Shown here piece by piece: positions 33,879 through 41,289 of a stretch of 42,032 nucleotides of DNA. Under the pieces are notes generated by a model, which saw only the letters and a program-made list of their open reading frames with translations, did no database searches and was not told the origin of the DNA. Numbering within the stretch: the first letter of the stretch is position 1; each line of letters starts with the position of its first letter. Source of the DNA: Deltaproteobacteria bacterium (GTDB lineage: Bacteria > Myxococcota_A > Polyangia > Polyangiales > Sandaracinaceae); assembly GCA_017303575.1 (NCBI GenBank), contig JAFLCL010000047.1:1-42032 (forward strand), written 5' to 3'. A program made the translations under genes and the position numbers.

Positions 33879-35645
33879 TCAGATGTGGATCGATGCCGCG
33901 ATCATCGAGGGTCGCAGGAACGGGTAGGGCAAGAGGCGCGAGCCGTCGCGCGCTCCCAGAAGCAGCTCGAGATCGGCGAGGTGCTTGGCGAAGGCGTCCG
34001 CGAGCGCACGCGCGGCGGGATCCTTCCAGTGGAGGAACGGGTACTCGCCCAGGTGGTTGCGACGGATGTTCGACAGCTCGTACGCGAGGGTGAAGTGCTC
34101 GATGGCGATGTCGAGGGGCGGGAGCAGATCGACGTAGCTGCTCTCGGCGTCGGGCGTGTCGCGCGTCGGTGCAGGCGCGTAGCCAGCCCCCGGCATGTTC
34201 GGGATCATGCCCATGTACTCGAACTGCGCGTAGTTGAGCGCGGAGTGCTGCGCGCTCGCGATGAAGATCAGGCTGGCGACGAGCTCCGAGAGCACCGCGC
34301 GTGTCGTCACGGTCGGCACGCCGACGAGCCGGCCGCCGTCCTGTGAGCCGAGCTCGGCGAGGAACGCAGCGAGCTCGGTGTCCGAGGCGACGCGCTCGTC
34401 GTCGGCGTAGTAGAGCTCGACATAGGCACTGACGAACCGCGAGATCGCGCCCCACACGTCGATGGCGTCGTCGCGGTACGGGTACACAGGCAGGCGCGAG
34501 GTGTCGTCGACCTTGCGCAGCGCGAGCTGCTTGATCGGCGAAGCCTCGTCGATGCGCAGCTCCGCGAGCCCGAGCGCCGTGAGCCTCACCGACGTCTCGA
34601 GCGTTCCGCCCAGCACGTGATCGACGCCGCCCCCGGGCGCGACGAGGCTGTTCTTCGCGGAGTCGTTGATCTGCAGCGTCGTCTCGAAGTGCGGCGTGAG
34701 GAGCACGTGCAGCGGATGCTGGGGCGGGAGGTTGCGCATCCCCGCGAGCACCACCGCTTCCATCACGCCGTGCGCCTTGCCCAGGTGCTGACGCGTCTCG
34801 TGATCGTTGCCGTCGGCGATCTGCACGATCGTGCGCGCCATCTTCCATCGCGGCCCATCCGCGGGCGTCCAGATCGGATACGCGTCACCGGGCGTCTGGC
34901 CGCACTGGATGGCCACGGGCAGCAGCGCAGGGCCGCTCACCGGCCGCACGAAGAGCGCGATCGGCGCGTAGAGCCACTTCGCGGTCTCGCCGTTCTTGCC
35001 GTTCTGCGCGCCCTCGAACCGGTGGTAGTCCGCGACGAAGAGGCGTCCTTCACCGAGCGCGCGCTCGAGCGAGTCGCCGCTGATGCCGGCGATCTTCATG
35101 GCCGCAGCGAAGTGCTCCTCGGTCACTGGCATGCGCTCGGGCAGGGCATCGAGCCCCTCGATCACCATCGGGTTGGCGCCCGCCAGCCGCTGCCACGCGA
35201 AGAGCTCGTCCTGCTCCTGCGTGGTCCCCTGGAAGAGCCGCAGCGAGCGCGTTCTGTCGATCAGCGCGAAGAAGCGCGCGAAGTCGTCGACCTTGTCGAG
35301 GCGCACGCGCTCCACGCTCGCGGCGATCGCTTGCCCTATGTAGAAGAGGTGATCGCCCAGGCGCTCGGGCTGGAGCGACGCGCGATCCTTGTCGTGCTGC
35401 GCCGCCGAGTAGTCCTCGATGCCGCCCAGCTGCGCCGCGAAGTGGTTCGCATAGAGGGCCGCTTCGATCTTCAGGTAGTCCGCGACGTACGGGATCGAGT
35501 AGCCCTCGCCCCTCGGCACTTCGTCGGCCCAGGCTGCGCCGGGCGGGTACACGTACGAGTAGCGGTGGGTCTCTCGTGCAAGCCCGAGCGCCTCGGCTCG
35601 CGCGGGGGAGTCGGCGTCGTCTTGCGGCAGCGTCGGCTTGAACAT
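33879..35645 (-). CDS. Lipoxygenase C (first gene, canonical iron ligands)
   Basis: The 588-residue product is a lipoxygenase catalytic domain with H287 and H292 (HLGKAH), H467 and N471 (HSALN) and a true C-terminal Ile588 (SIHI), so all five protein iron ligands match plant and animal enzymes. Other blocks are DELFAWQRLAGANP and HPLHVLLTPHF. It has no PLAT domain and no obvious signal peptide. ATG 35645 (MFKPTLPQDD) aligns with the start of the paralogues and has GAGG upstream; ATG 35663 is also in frame. It leads a four-gene operon ending in the kinase-cyclase. The substrate would be a polyunsaturated fatty acid or its lipid ester. Confidence 0.93.
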   Translation of the reverse strand: MFKPTLPQDDADSPARAEALGLARETHRYSYVYPPGAAWADEVPRGEGYSIPYVADYLKIEAALYANHFAAQLGGIEDYSAAQHDKDRASLQPERLGDHLFYIGQAIAASVERVRLDKVDDFARFFALIDRTRSLRLFQGTTQEQDELFAWQRLAGANPMVIEGLDALPERMPVTEEHFAAAMKIAGISGDSLERALGEGRLFVADYHRFEGAQNGKNGETAKWLYAPIALFVRPVSGPALLPVAIQCGQTPGDAYPIWTPADGPRWKMARTIVQIADGNDHETRQHLGKAHGVMEAVVLAGMRNLPPQHPLHVLLTPHFETTLQINDSAKNSLVAPGGGVDHVLGGTLETSVRLTALGLAELRIDEASPIKQLALRKVDDTSRLPVYPYRDDAIDVWGAISRFVSAYVELYYADDERVASDTELAAFLAELGSQDGGRLVGVPTVTTRAVLSELVASLIFIASAQHSALNYAQFEYMGMIPNMPGAGYAPAPTRDTPDAESSYVDLLPPLDIAIEHFTLAYELSNIRRNHLGEYPFLHWKDPAARALADAFAKHLADLELLLGARDGSRLLPYPFLRPSMIAASIHI

Positions 35646-35714
35646 GTCCGCGCAGCCTCGCATCGCGCCGCGCGGAGGGTCAACGCCCGGAACGACCGAA
35701 GAAACCGGCGCGAT

Positions 35715-35732
35715 CCGCGCCTCGAGGCGCGG
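35715..35732. promoter_or_regulatory. 18-bp perfect palindrome between the thioredoxin unit and the lipoxygenase operon
   Basis: CCGCGCCTCGAGGCGCGG reads the same on both strands (7-bp stem with a TCGA loop if folded). It is 4 bp after the end of the small gene at 35737 and about 70 bp before lipoxygenase C, both transcribed leftward. It may terminate the upstream unit or be an operator for the lipoxygenase operon; no T-run follows directly. No clear sigma70 promoter was seen in this 91-bp gap. Confidence 0.4.
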
Positions 35733-35736
35733 CCGA

Positions 35737-35982
35737 TCAGTCGTTCGACACGACCGCGCGCACCTCGCCCATCACCGCGCGGAAGGCGTCCTTCGCGTCT
35801 TCGCCGCGATCGATGCGCTCCCGGATGCGCTGCGCGAGGAGGACGTTGGTGAGCATCTCGCCGTGATCCGCCCCTGCGATCTCGAACGGCGGGTCCTTCT
35901 CCTCCGACAGCGCTTCGATGGCGCTCGCGAGCTCGTCGGCGCTCTTCTCGAGCGCGAGTCGCCTCGACTCCGCGGGCTTCAC
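35737..35982 (-). CDS. Small conserved-looking protein coupled to thioredoxin
   Basis: The 81-residue product (VKPAESRRLALEKSADEL...) starts at a GTG that overlaps the thioredoxin stop (GTGA). It is highly charged, mostly helical, without cysteines, membrane helices or a known domain. The coding sense is supported by its ordinary amino-acid mix compared with the Arg-rich shadow frames upstream. It may act with the thioredoxin, but nothing in the sequence shows how. Confidence 0.65.
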   Translation of the reverse strand: MKPAESRRLALEKSADELASAIEALSEEKDPPFEIAGADHGEMLTNVLLAQRIRERIDRGEDAKDAFRAVMGEVRAVVSND

Positions 35983-36314
35983 GCGACGCTCGCGGGGGGC
36001 TTGCCGAAGACCTCTTCGAGCTTCTCGCGGAGGCCGTCGATCTTCGTGGTGAAGAGGCCGTCGACCTGCTGGCCGTTCTTGTAGAACGCGAAGTACGGCA
36101 GGTTGGGGATCTCGACCGTCTTGCGCGCCTCGGGCGCGGCCTCGCCGTCGACGATGAAGAAGCGCACGTGCGGCAGCTCGTCCGAGAGCTTCTGGAACTT
36201 CGGCTTCATCAACATGCACTGCCCACACCACGTCGCGAAGAAGTCGACGACGACGAGCTCGTTCGAGTCGAGCGCGGTGCGGAAGTCAGCATCGGTGAGG
36301 GTCTCGGCGGCCAC
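35979..36314 (-). CDS. Thioredoxin-family protein with a CGQC active site
   Basis: The 111-residue thioredoxin fold has VVVDFFATWCGQC with active-site cysteines 30 and 33, and the cis-proline in NLPYFAFYKNG. The usual Pro between the cysteines is Gln (CGQC instead of CGPC), which normally shifts redox potential. No signal peptide, so it is cytoplasmic. GTG 36314 has an AAGGAGAG five or so bases upstream; a longer frame to 36368 lacks support. A coupled 81-residue gene follows. Confidence 0.88.
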   Translation of the reverse strand: MAAETLTDADFRTALDSNELVVVDFFATWCGQCMLMKPKFQKLSDELPHVRFFIVDGEAAPEARKTVEIPNLPYFAFYKNGQQVDGLFTTKIDGLREKLEEVFGKPPASVA

Positions 36315-36383
36315 GGCAGCTCTCCTTGGGTTGTGAACGGTGTGGCGGTCATGGGGCATCCCGTCCACGACGTCAAAGCCTCG

Positions 36384-37577
36384 TCACAACGGTCGAAGGC
36401 CTGCGCGATCGACGAGGAAGGGCTTGTCCGTGATGCGGTGCGGCGCCTTGGCGTGATCGTCGTTCACGCGGGCCATCATCGCCTCCATCGAGAGGGGTGC
36501 GTCGGCACGACATGCGAAGAGCGCGTCCCGATGCGGTACGCACGCGACGAACGGCTCGCCCAGCTCGCCGCCGAGCACGTCGACGAGGCCCGGCAACACG
36601 ATGCGCGCCGAGTCGAGGCCGTCGCCCGTGCGCGCGAAGATCACGGGGCCATCGAAGGTCTCGATGCGACCGAAGCGCGCGCGGCTCGATCGTTTGCCCA
36701 GGTTCTCGAGCGCGATGCGCACAGCCTCGTCGGGATCGAGCGTCCACGGCGCGAGCTCGCTCTCACGGACGAAGCGCGCGCGATCGTCGTACGCGAGCGT
36801 GAGACACAGCCGCGCGCCGTTGGGCAGCGGTCGCGCGAAGAGCGCCTCGCGCAGATCGAAGGCGGGGCCCACCACGCGCGGAAGCAACCGCGAGATCGCG
36901 TCGTCGCGATCGAGCCCCGGCTGCGCGCCGCCCGGCAGCATCGACACCAGCTTCTTCACGGCGTTCTCGACCGAGGTGTCGCTCTGTCCCTCCGCGAGCT
37001 GGATCACGCGCGCGAGATCGACCTCGACGGGCGAGCTCTCGGGATCGGACGCTCCGTCGAGCGTGGAGAGCCAGAGGCGACCTTCGAAGTGCTCGTCGAT
37101 CGCGAGATCCGGGCGTACGTCGGCGAGCACGCTCTCGAACGCGCGCGAGACCCGGCCGTGGCCAGCGCTGCCGGCGGCCTCGGCCTCGGCGCGCGCGACC
37201 TCGAGGACGAGCGCGGAGCGTGCCGAGCTCGACGCGAGCGCTGTCTCGATGGCCTGGAAGGGATCGAAGAAACCGTGCGTCCCGAGGCGGATCCTGTGCA
37301 CTCCGTCGCGCGCCACGTGCGCGCCGAGGCCCACGTGATCGACGAGCACTGCTGCGAGCAGCGCGCCCGCGCCCTCGACGAACTCGGCCTCCTCGCGCGC
37401 GCTCACGTCGCGCTCGGCGAAGATGTCGATGCGTCGCGCGAGCCATGCGAGGGTGGACGCGCCGCGCTCGAGCGAAGGGTTGGCGCCTTCGCGCGACAGG
37501 AACCGGACGGCAGTGGGGAGCAGCGGTCCGAGCTCGTCCTTGCGCACGAGCCACAGCGGTGCGGCTGTTGGGCTCAC
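36384..37577 (-). CDS. DUF1444/YtpQ-like protein, tentative
   Basis: The 397-residue soluble protein has no signal peptide. Its C-terminal third (about residues 300-390: IFARTGDGLDSARIVLPGL, EPFVACVPHRDALFAC) resembles the DUF1444 (YtpQ) pattern, which includes an F-V-A-x-P-x-R-D motif. I hold this match only tentatively; the N-terminal half is unrecognised. The GTG start overlaps the acyl-CoA dehydrogenase stop (GTGA), so it is the last gene of the RidA-like/crotonase/dehydrogenase operon. Confidence 0.65.
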   Translation of the reverse strand: MSPTAAPLWLVRKDELGPLLPTAVRFLSREGANPSLERGASTLAWLARRIDIFAERDVSAREEAEFVEGAGALLAAVLVDHVGLGAHVARDGVHRIRLGTHGFFDPFQAIETALASSSARSALVLEVARAEAEAAGSAGHGRVSRAFESVLADVRPDLAIDEHFEGRLWLSTLDGASDPESSPVEVDLARVIQLAEGQSDTSVENAVKKLVSMLPGGAQPGLDRDDAISRLLPRVVGPAFDLREALFARPLPNGARLCLTLAYDDRARFVRESELAPWTLDPDEAVRIALENLGKRSSRARFGRIETFDGPVIFARTGDGLDSARIVLPGLVDVLGGELGEPFVACVPHRDALFACRADAPLSMEAMMARVNDDHAKAPHRITDKPFLVDRAGLRPL

Positions 37578-38815
37578 ACGCCTCGCTCCAGCATCGCGCG
37601 CGCGATCAAGAGGCGCTGGACGTCCGAGGCACCCTCGTAGATCCGCAGCGCGCGGATGTCCTCGTACAGGCGCGCGACGATGCTCGTCGTCTCGACGCCG
37701 CGACCGCCGTGGAGCTGCACCGCGCGATCGATCACACGGAACGCGGCCTCCGTCGCCACGAGCTTGGCCATGCTGCCGGTGCGCGCGACGCGCGAGCGAT
37801 CTGCCGCACTCTCGCTTCCGTTCTGCACCTTGAGCTGGGCGACCACGTCGGCGACCGCGGCGGCGCGGTAGACGAGGAGTCGCGCGCTCTCGAGATCGCA
37901 GGCCATGTCGGCGAGCGACATCTGCACGGCCTGGAGCTCGGCGAGCGGCCCGCTGAACTGCTCGCGCGTGCGCACGTGCCCGAGCGTCTCGGAGAGCCCG
38001 CGCTGAGCCATGCCGAGCGCGGCGGCGCCCACGGTGGGCCGCAGCTTGTGCAGGGTCTCGAGCGCGATCGACAGGCCCGCGCCTTCGTCGCCGATGCGCG
38101 CCGTCAGCGGCACGAGCGCGTTCTCGAGCTGGAGCTCGCCGATCGGATGACCCCCGAGCACGTGTTGAGGACGTGTCGAGAGGCCCCGGCGATCGGCGTC
38201 CACGACGAACGCCGAGAGGCGGAGCTTGGACGTGGCGGTCTTGGGCGTGGTGACCGCGAACACGACGTAGAAGTCCGCGATGCCCGCGTTCGAGATGAAG
38301 ATCTTCTTGCCGTGGAGGACGTAGCCCTCGGGCGTGAGCGTCGCGCTCGTGCGCATGCGCGCCAGGTCGGATCCGGCCTCCTCTTCGGTGAGCGCGAAGG
38401 CTGCGACGGCCTCGCCCGCCGCGACGCGTGGCAGGTACTGCGCCTTGAGCGCGTCGGAGCCGCGCGCGGTGACCGGGTAGCTCCCGAGGGCCTGCATCGC
38501 GAACGCGAGCTCCACCAACGGCGACGCATAGCCGAGGCGCTCGCGCGCGAGACAGAGCGGCACCGAGCGCACCTCCGCGTAGGTGCCGCCGTAGGCCTGG
38601 GGCACGGCGAGACCGAGCAGACCGCGCTCACCGAGGAGGCGAACGAGCTTCACCAGCGCGTCGCGAGGGTCGCTCGCGTCGTGCTCGACCCGCAGCGCCG
38701 CGGGCTCGAGCGCGGCGGCGGAGCTCCACGCGTCGCGCAGCTCGTCGGGGCCCACGAACGCGCGCTCCACGACGTCGTCCGAGAGCAAGGGGGGGGCGTT
38801 GGCGATCAGGGTCAT
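37574..38815 (-). CDS. Acyl-CoA dehydrogenase family protein
   Basis: The 413-residue protein has the acyl-CoA dehydrogenase layout: an N-terminal helical domain, a beta-domain with FALTEEEAGSD and FISNAGIADFYVVFA (FAD and substrate contacts), and a C-terminal four-helix domain with RIYEGASDVQRLLIARAML. E394 in YEG is at the usual catalytic base position. It oxidises an acyl-CoA to the 2-enoyl-CoA with FAD and passes electrons to ETF; chain length or branching cannot be read. It is 28 nt after the crotonase gene and probably acts with it in one catabolic pathway. Confidence 0.93.
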   Translation of the reverse strand: MTLIANAPPLLSDDVVERAFVGPDELRDAWSSAAALEPAALRVEHDASDPRDALVKLVRLLGERGLLGLAVPQAYGGTYAEVRSVPLCLARERLGYASPLVELAFAMQALGSYPVTARGSDALKAQYLPRVAAGEAVAAFALTEEEAGSDLARMRTSATLTPEGYVLHGKKIFISNAGIADFYVVFAVTTPKTATSKLRLSAFVVDADRRGLSTRPQHVLGGHPIGELQLENALVPLTARIGDEGAGLSIALETLHKLRPTVGAAALGMAQRGLSETLGHVRTREQFSGPLAELQAVQMSLADMACDLESARLLVYRAAAVADVVAQLKVQNGSESAADRSRVARTGSMAKLVATEAAFRVIDRAVQLHGGRGVETTSIVARLYEDIRALRIYEGASDVQRLLIARAMLERGV

Positions 38816-38843
38816 CGGATCCTCGTGCGCGACGAGCGCGTTC

Positions 38844-39641
38844 TCACTTGAAGCGCGGCGGCCGCTTGCCGACGTTGGCGTCGTAGGCCTCGCGGAAGTC
38901 GGGGTGCTGCATGCAGATGGCCTGCGCCTGCGCCTCGGCCTCGATGCCGGTGGCGAAGTCCACGTGCTGCTCGTAGTCGAGCATCTTCTTCGTCATCGCG
39001 TGCGCGAACGCGGGGCCATCGGCGATGCGCTTCGCGAGCGCGTGCGCCTCGGCGAGCAGCGACTCCGACGGCACGATGCGGTTGAACAGCCCGATGCGCT
39101 CGGCGGTGGTGGCGTCGACGAAGTCGCCGGTGAAGAGCATCTCCGCCGCGCGGCCGTAGCCGACGATGCGCGGGAGCAGCCACGAGGCGCCCATGTCCGC
39201 GCCGGAGAGGCCGACCTTGGGAAAGAGGAATGCGATGCGCGCGTCGGGCGCGGCGATGCGCACGTCGGAGGCGATCGCGATCACCGCGCCCGCGCCGCAG
39301 ACCACACCATGGAGGGCCGCGATCACCGGCACCTTGCAGGTGTGGATCGCGTGCACGAGCGAGCCGGTGAGGCGTGTGAACTCGAGCAGACCTTGCATGT
39401 CGCGCGAGAAGAGCTGGCCGATGATGTCGCGCACGTCACCGCCCGAGCAGAAGCCCTTGGGGCCCTCGCCGCGCAGGAGCACCACGCGGATCTCGGGTCG
39501 CTCGGCGATCGCGTGGAACGCATCGCGCAGCGCGGCGTAGGAGGCGAACGTCAGCGCGTTGATGCGATCGGGGCGATCCAGCGTGATCGCGCACACGCCG
39601 TTCTCGACCTCGAACCGAAAGCCCTCTTCTCGAACCTGCAT
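38844..39641 (-). CDS. Enoyl-CoA hydratase/isomerase (crotonase) family protein
   Basis: The 265-residue crotonase fold has the CoA and oxyanion elements FCSGGDV (64-70) and GVVCGAGA (112-119). The two glutamates of classical enoyl-CoA hydratase are not seen. The position in GGGCEL is Val120 (GAGAVIA) and the position in PEI is Lys142 (FPKVGL), while an Asp is kept in GADMG (about 149). Simple hydration by the usual two-Glu mechanism is therefore doubtful; an isomerase, hydrolase or other crotonase reaction is possible. The ATG is 28 nt after the RidA-like gene. Confidence 0.88.
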   Translation of the reverse strand: MQVREEGFRFEVENGVCAITLDRPDRINALTFASYAALRDAFHAIAERPEIRVVLLRGEGPKGFCSGGDVRDIIGQLFSRDMQGLLEFTRLTGSLVHAIHTCKVPVIAALHGVVCGAGAVIAIASDVRIAAPDARIAFLFPKVGLSGADMGASWLLPRIVGYGRAAEMLFTGDFVDATTAERIGLFNRIVPSESLLAEAHALAKRIADGPAFAHAMTKKMLDYEQHVDFATGIEAEAQAQAICMQHPDFREAYDANVGKRPPRFK

Positions 39642-39669
39642 GTCTGCTCCTCGTGCTCGCGGGACACCT

Positions 39670-40101
39670 TCAGACGACCGCCGTCGCTTCGATCTCGACC
39701 AGCGCCCGCGGCTCGAGGAGCGCCTTCACCTCGACGAGCGCCATCGCGGGGAAGTGCTTGCCCATGATCGAGCGGTAGGCCTGTCCGATGGCCTTGACGT
39801 TCGCGCCGTAGTCGTTTCGATCGACCACGTAGATCGTGAGCCGACCGATCGACTCGGGGCCGCCCTCCGTCGCACGCACGACCTCGAGCACGTTGCGGAG
39901 CGCGAGCTCGAACTGCGCCACGAGCCCGTCGACGAAGCGACCCTCGCGATCCCAGCCGATCTGGCCGGCGACGAAGAGGAGGCGGCCGCCCGCCGGAAAG
40001 AGGATCCCGTTCGAGTAGCCGCGCGGCGCGCCGAGCGTCTCGGGGTTGATCGGGGTGGGGCGTGGCCCCGCGCTGACTCGCTCGGTGAGTGCGTCGTTCA
40101 T
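39670..40101 (-). CDS. RidA/YjgF-family protein lacking the catalytic arginine
   Basis: The 143-residue protein has the Rid fold signatures LLFVAGQIGWDREGRFVDGL and EPRALVEIEATAV. In active imine deaminases the C-terminal block reads P-A-R-S; here it is HFPAMALVEV, with Met120 at the arginine position. It is therefore likely one of the Rid subfamilies with a different, unknown role. It heads the operon leading into the crotonase and acyl-CoA dehydrogenase genes. GGAGAGG precedes ATG 40101. Confidence 0.88.
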   Translation of the reverse strand: MNDALTERVSAGPRPTPINPETLGAPRGYSNGILFPAGGRLLFVAGQIGWDREGRFVDGLVAQFELALRNVLEVVRATEGGPESIGRLTIYVVDRNDYGANVKAIGQAYRSIMGKHFPAMALVEVKALLEPRALVEIEATAVV

Positions 40102-40115
40102 GTGCCTCTCCGTGT

Positions 40116-40144
40116 ATCGGCCGAGCTTCTACCAGACGGCCGAT
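40116..40144 (-). promoter_or_regulatory. Candidate operator of the RidA-like/crotonase/dehydrogenase operon
   Basis: ATCGGCCG (40116-40123) and CGGCCGAT (40137-40144) are exact inverted repeats whose centres are 21 bp apart, two helical turns. The site is 14 bp upstream of the first gene and would overlap its promoter or leader. This layout is typical of operators for dimeric TetR/GntR-type regulators, which often control acyl-CoA catabolism. No regulator gene is in the window. Confidence 0.5.
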
Positions 40145-40180
40145 TGATTGGTTTCGCGGGGCCGCCCCACTAGAGGCTCG

Positions 40181-41257
40181 ATGCGTTCGCCGCACCCGAA
40201 TTGCCGCACATCTCGTCGTCTCGGTGGCCCCCTGACCGACATCGCGACGATCGCCGCGCTGCTCGTGGGCGCGTGCGAGGGGCCGACCGCGCGCCCTCCG
40301 CGGCGACCCGCCGGTGATGCGGGCGTGACGGTGGACGCAGCGCTGAGGCCCGGCGTCGATGCCTCGCAACCCCTCGAATTCGGAGAGGACGCGTGGCCGC
40401 TGACGGGCGACGCGAACGTACTCCTCGCAGACGCGTTTCGTCCGCTCGACCGCCCGGACGCGTTCGTCCTCACGCCCGACGCGTGGGCTGCTCCACCGAC
40501 GCCGCTGGGTGAGCTCCGCTGCCGAACCCTCACGGCCTCGCACGGATCGAGCGACGCTAGCTGGGGCGGGGTGCTCACCGACATCGTGCAGCACCTGCCT
40601 CGATCGTACGGCGACACGTACTTCGACGACGACACCGTCACCTACGGGCACGAGACCTCGCACGGCCTCCACGCCCACATCCGCAACACGATGAACGACA
40701 CCGGCACGCGCGCGAACGGCTTCTACGTGCTCGACGATCGTGCGTGCCTCGTCAGGGAGCCCGCCATGCGCAAGAGCGACATCGCCATCTACATCCCCTC
40801 GAGCCTGCGCTGGTCGCGCTTCGACCTCTACCTGACGGGATCACGCGACTGGGACGACACGCCGCTCTACGTGTGGGACGAGTGGGTCGCGTACACGAAC
40901 GGCTCGGCGGTGGGCGTCGACCGCGCGGGTGCGGGCCTCTGGCGATCGGGCTGGCGCGGGACGGTCGATGGCACGATCGAGTTCACCGTCTACGCGATGG
41001 CGGTGGGCATGGCGGCCGAGACGCGCGATCCCGGCTACTTCGATCGCGAGCCCAACTTCCTCGCGTTCCTCGTGTGGAACGCGCGCCGCGCGATGCGCCT
41101 CTTCCGCGCGGGTCGCGTGGTGCCCGACTTCGCGTGGGACGAGCAGGACGCGTACTTCGAGCGTTGGCGCACGGGCGGCGACGCAGAGCCGATGCGCGCG
41201 TGGATGCGTCGCACGCTGGGCGATGCGGTGACCGAAGAGCTCCTCGCGCCGCTGTGA
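40181..41257 (+). CDS. Predicted secreted HExxH protein (possible zinc metallopeptidase)
   Basis: The 358-residue product has an N-terminal hydrophobic segment ending LLVGAC, a likely lipobox with Cys32, then a Pro/Asp-rich linker (about 35-105). The core holds VTYGHETSHGLHAHIRN with H157-E158-x-x-H161 followed by further histidines, a pattern found at zinc sites of metallopeptidases. I see no second recognised motif and cannot name a family, so peptidase activity is only possible. GAGG lies just before ATG 40181. It is divergent from the RidA-like operon across an 79-bp gap that includes the candidate operator. Confidence 0.7.
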   Translation: MRSPHPNCRTSRRLGGPLTDIATIAALLVGACEGPTARPPRRPAGDAGVTVDAALRPGVDASQPLEFGEDAWPLTGDANVLLADAFRPLDRPDAFVLTPDAWAAPPTPLGELRCRTLTASHGSSDASWGGVLTDIVQHLPRSYGDTYFDDDTVTYGHETSHGLHAHIRNTMNDTGTRANGFYVLDDRACLVREPAMRKSDIAIYIPSSLRWSRFDLYLTGSRDWDDTPLYVWDEWVAYTNGSAVGVDRAGAGLWRSGWRGTVDGTIEFTVYAMAVGMAAETRDPGYFDREPNFLAFLVWNARRAMRLFRAGRVVPDFAWDEQDAYFERWRTGGDAEPMRAWMRRTLGDAVTEELLAPL

Positions 41258-41289
41258 TCGTGCGCCGTGACTCGGGGTAGCCTCGTGCG

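Noticed and set aside
33877..34848. N-terminal extension of lipoxygenase B by 324 codons
   Set aside because: Overlaps lipoxygenase C in another frame; family similarity begins at ATG 33876.
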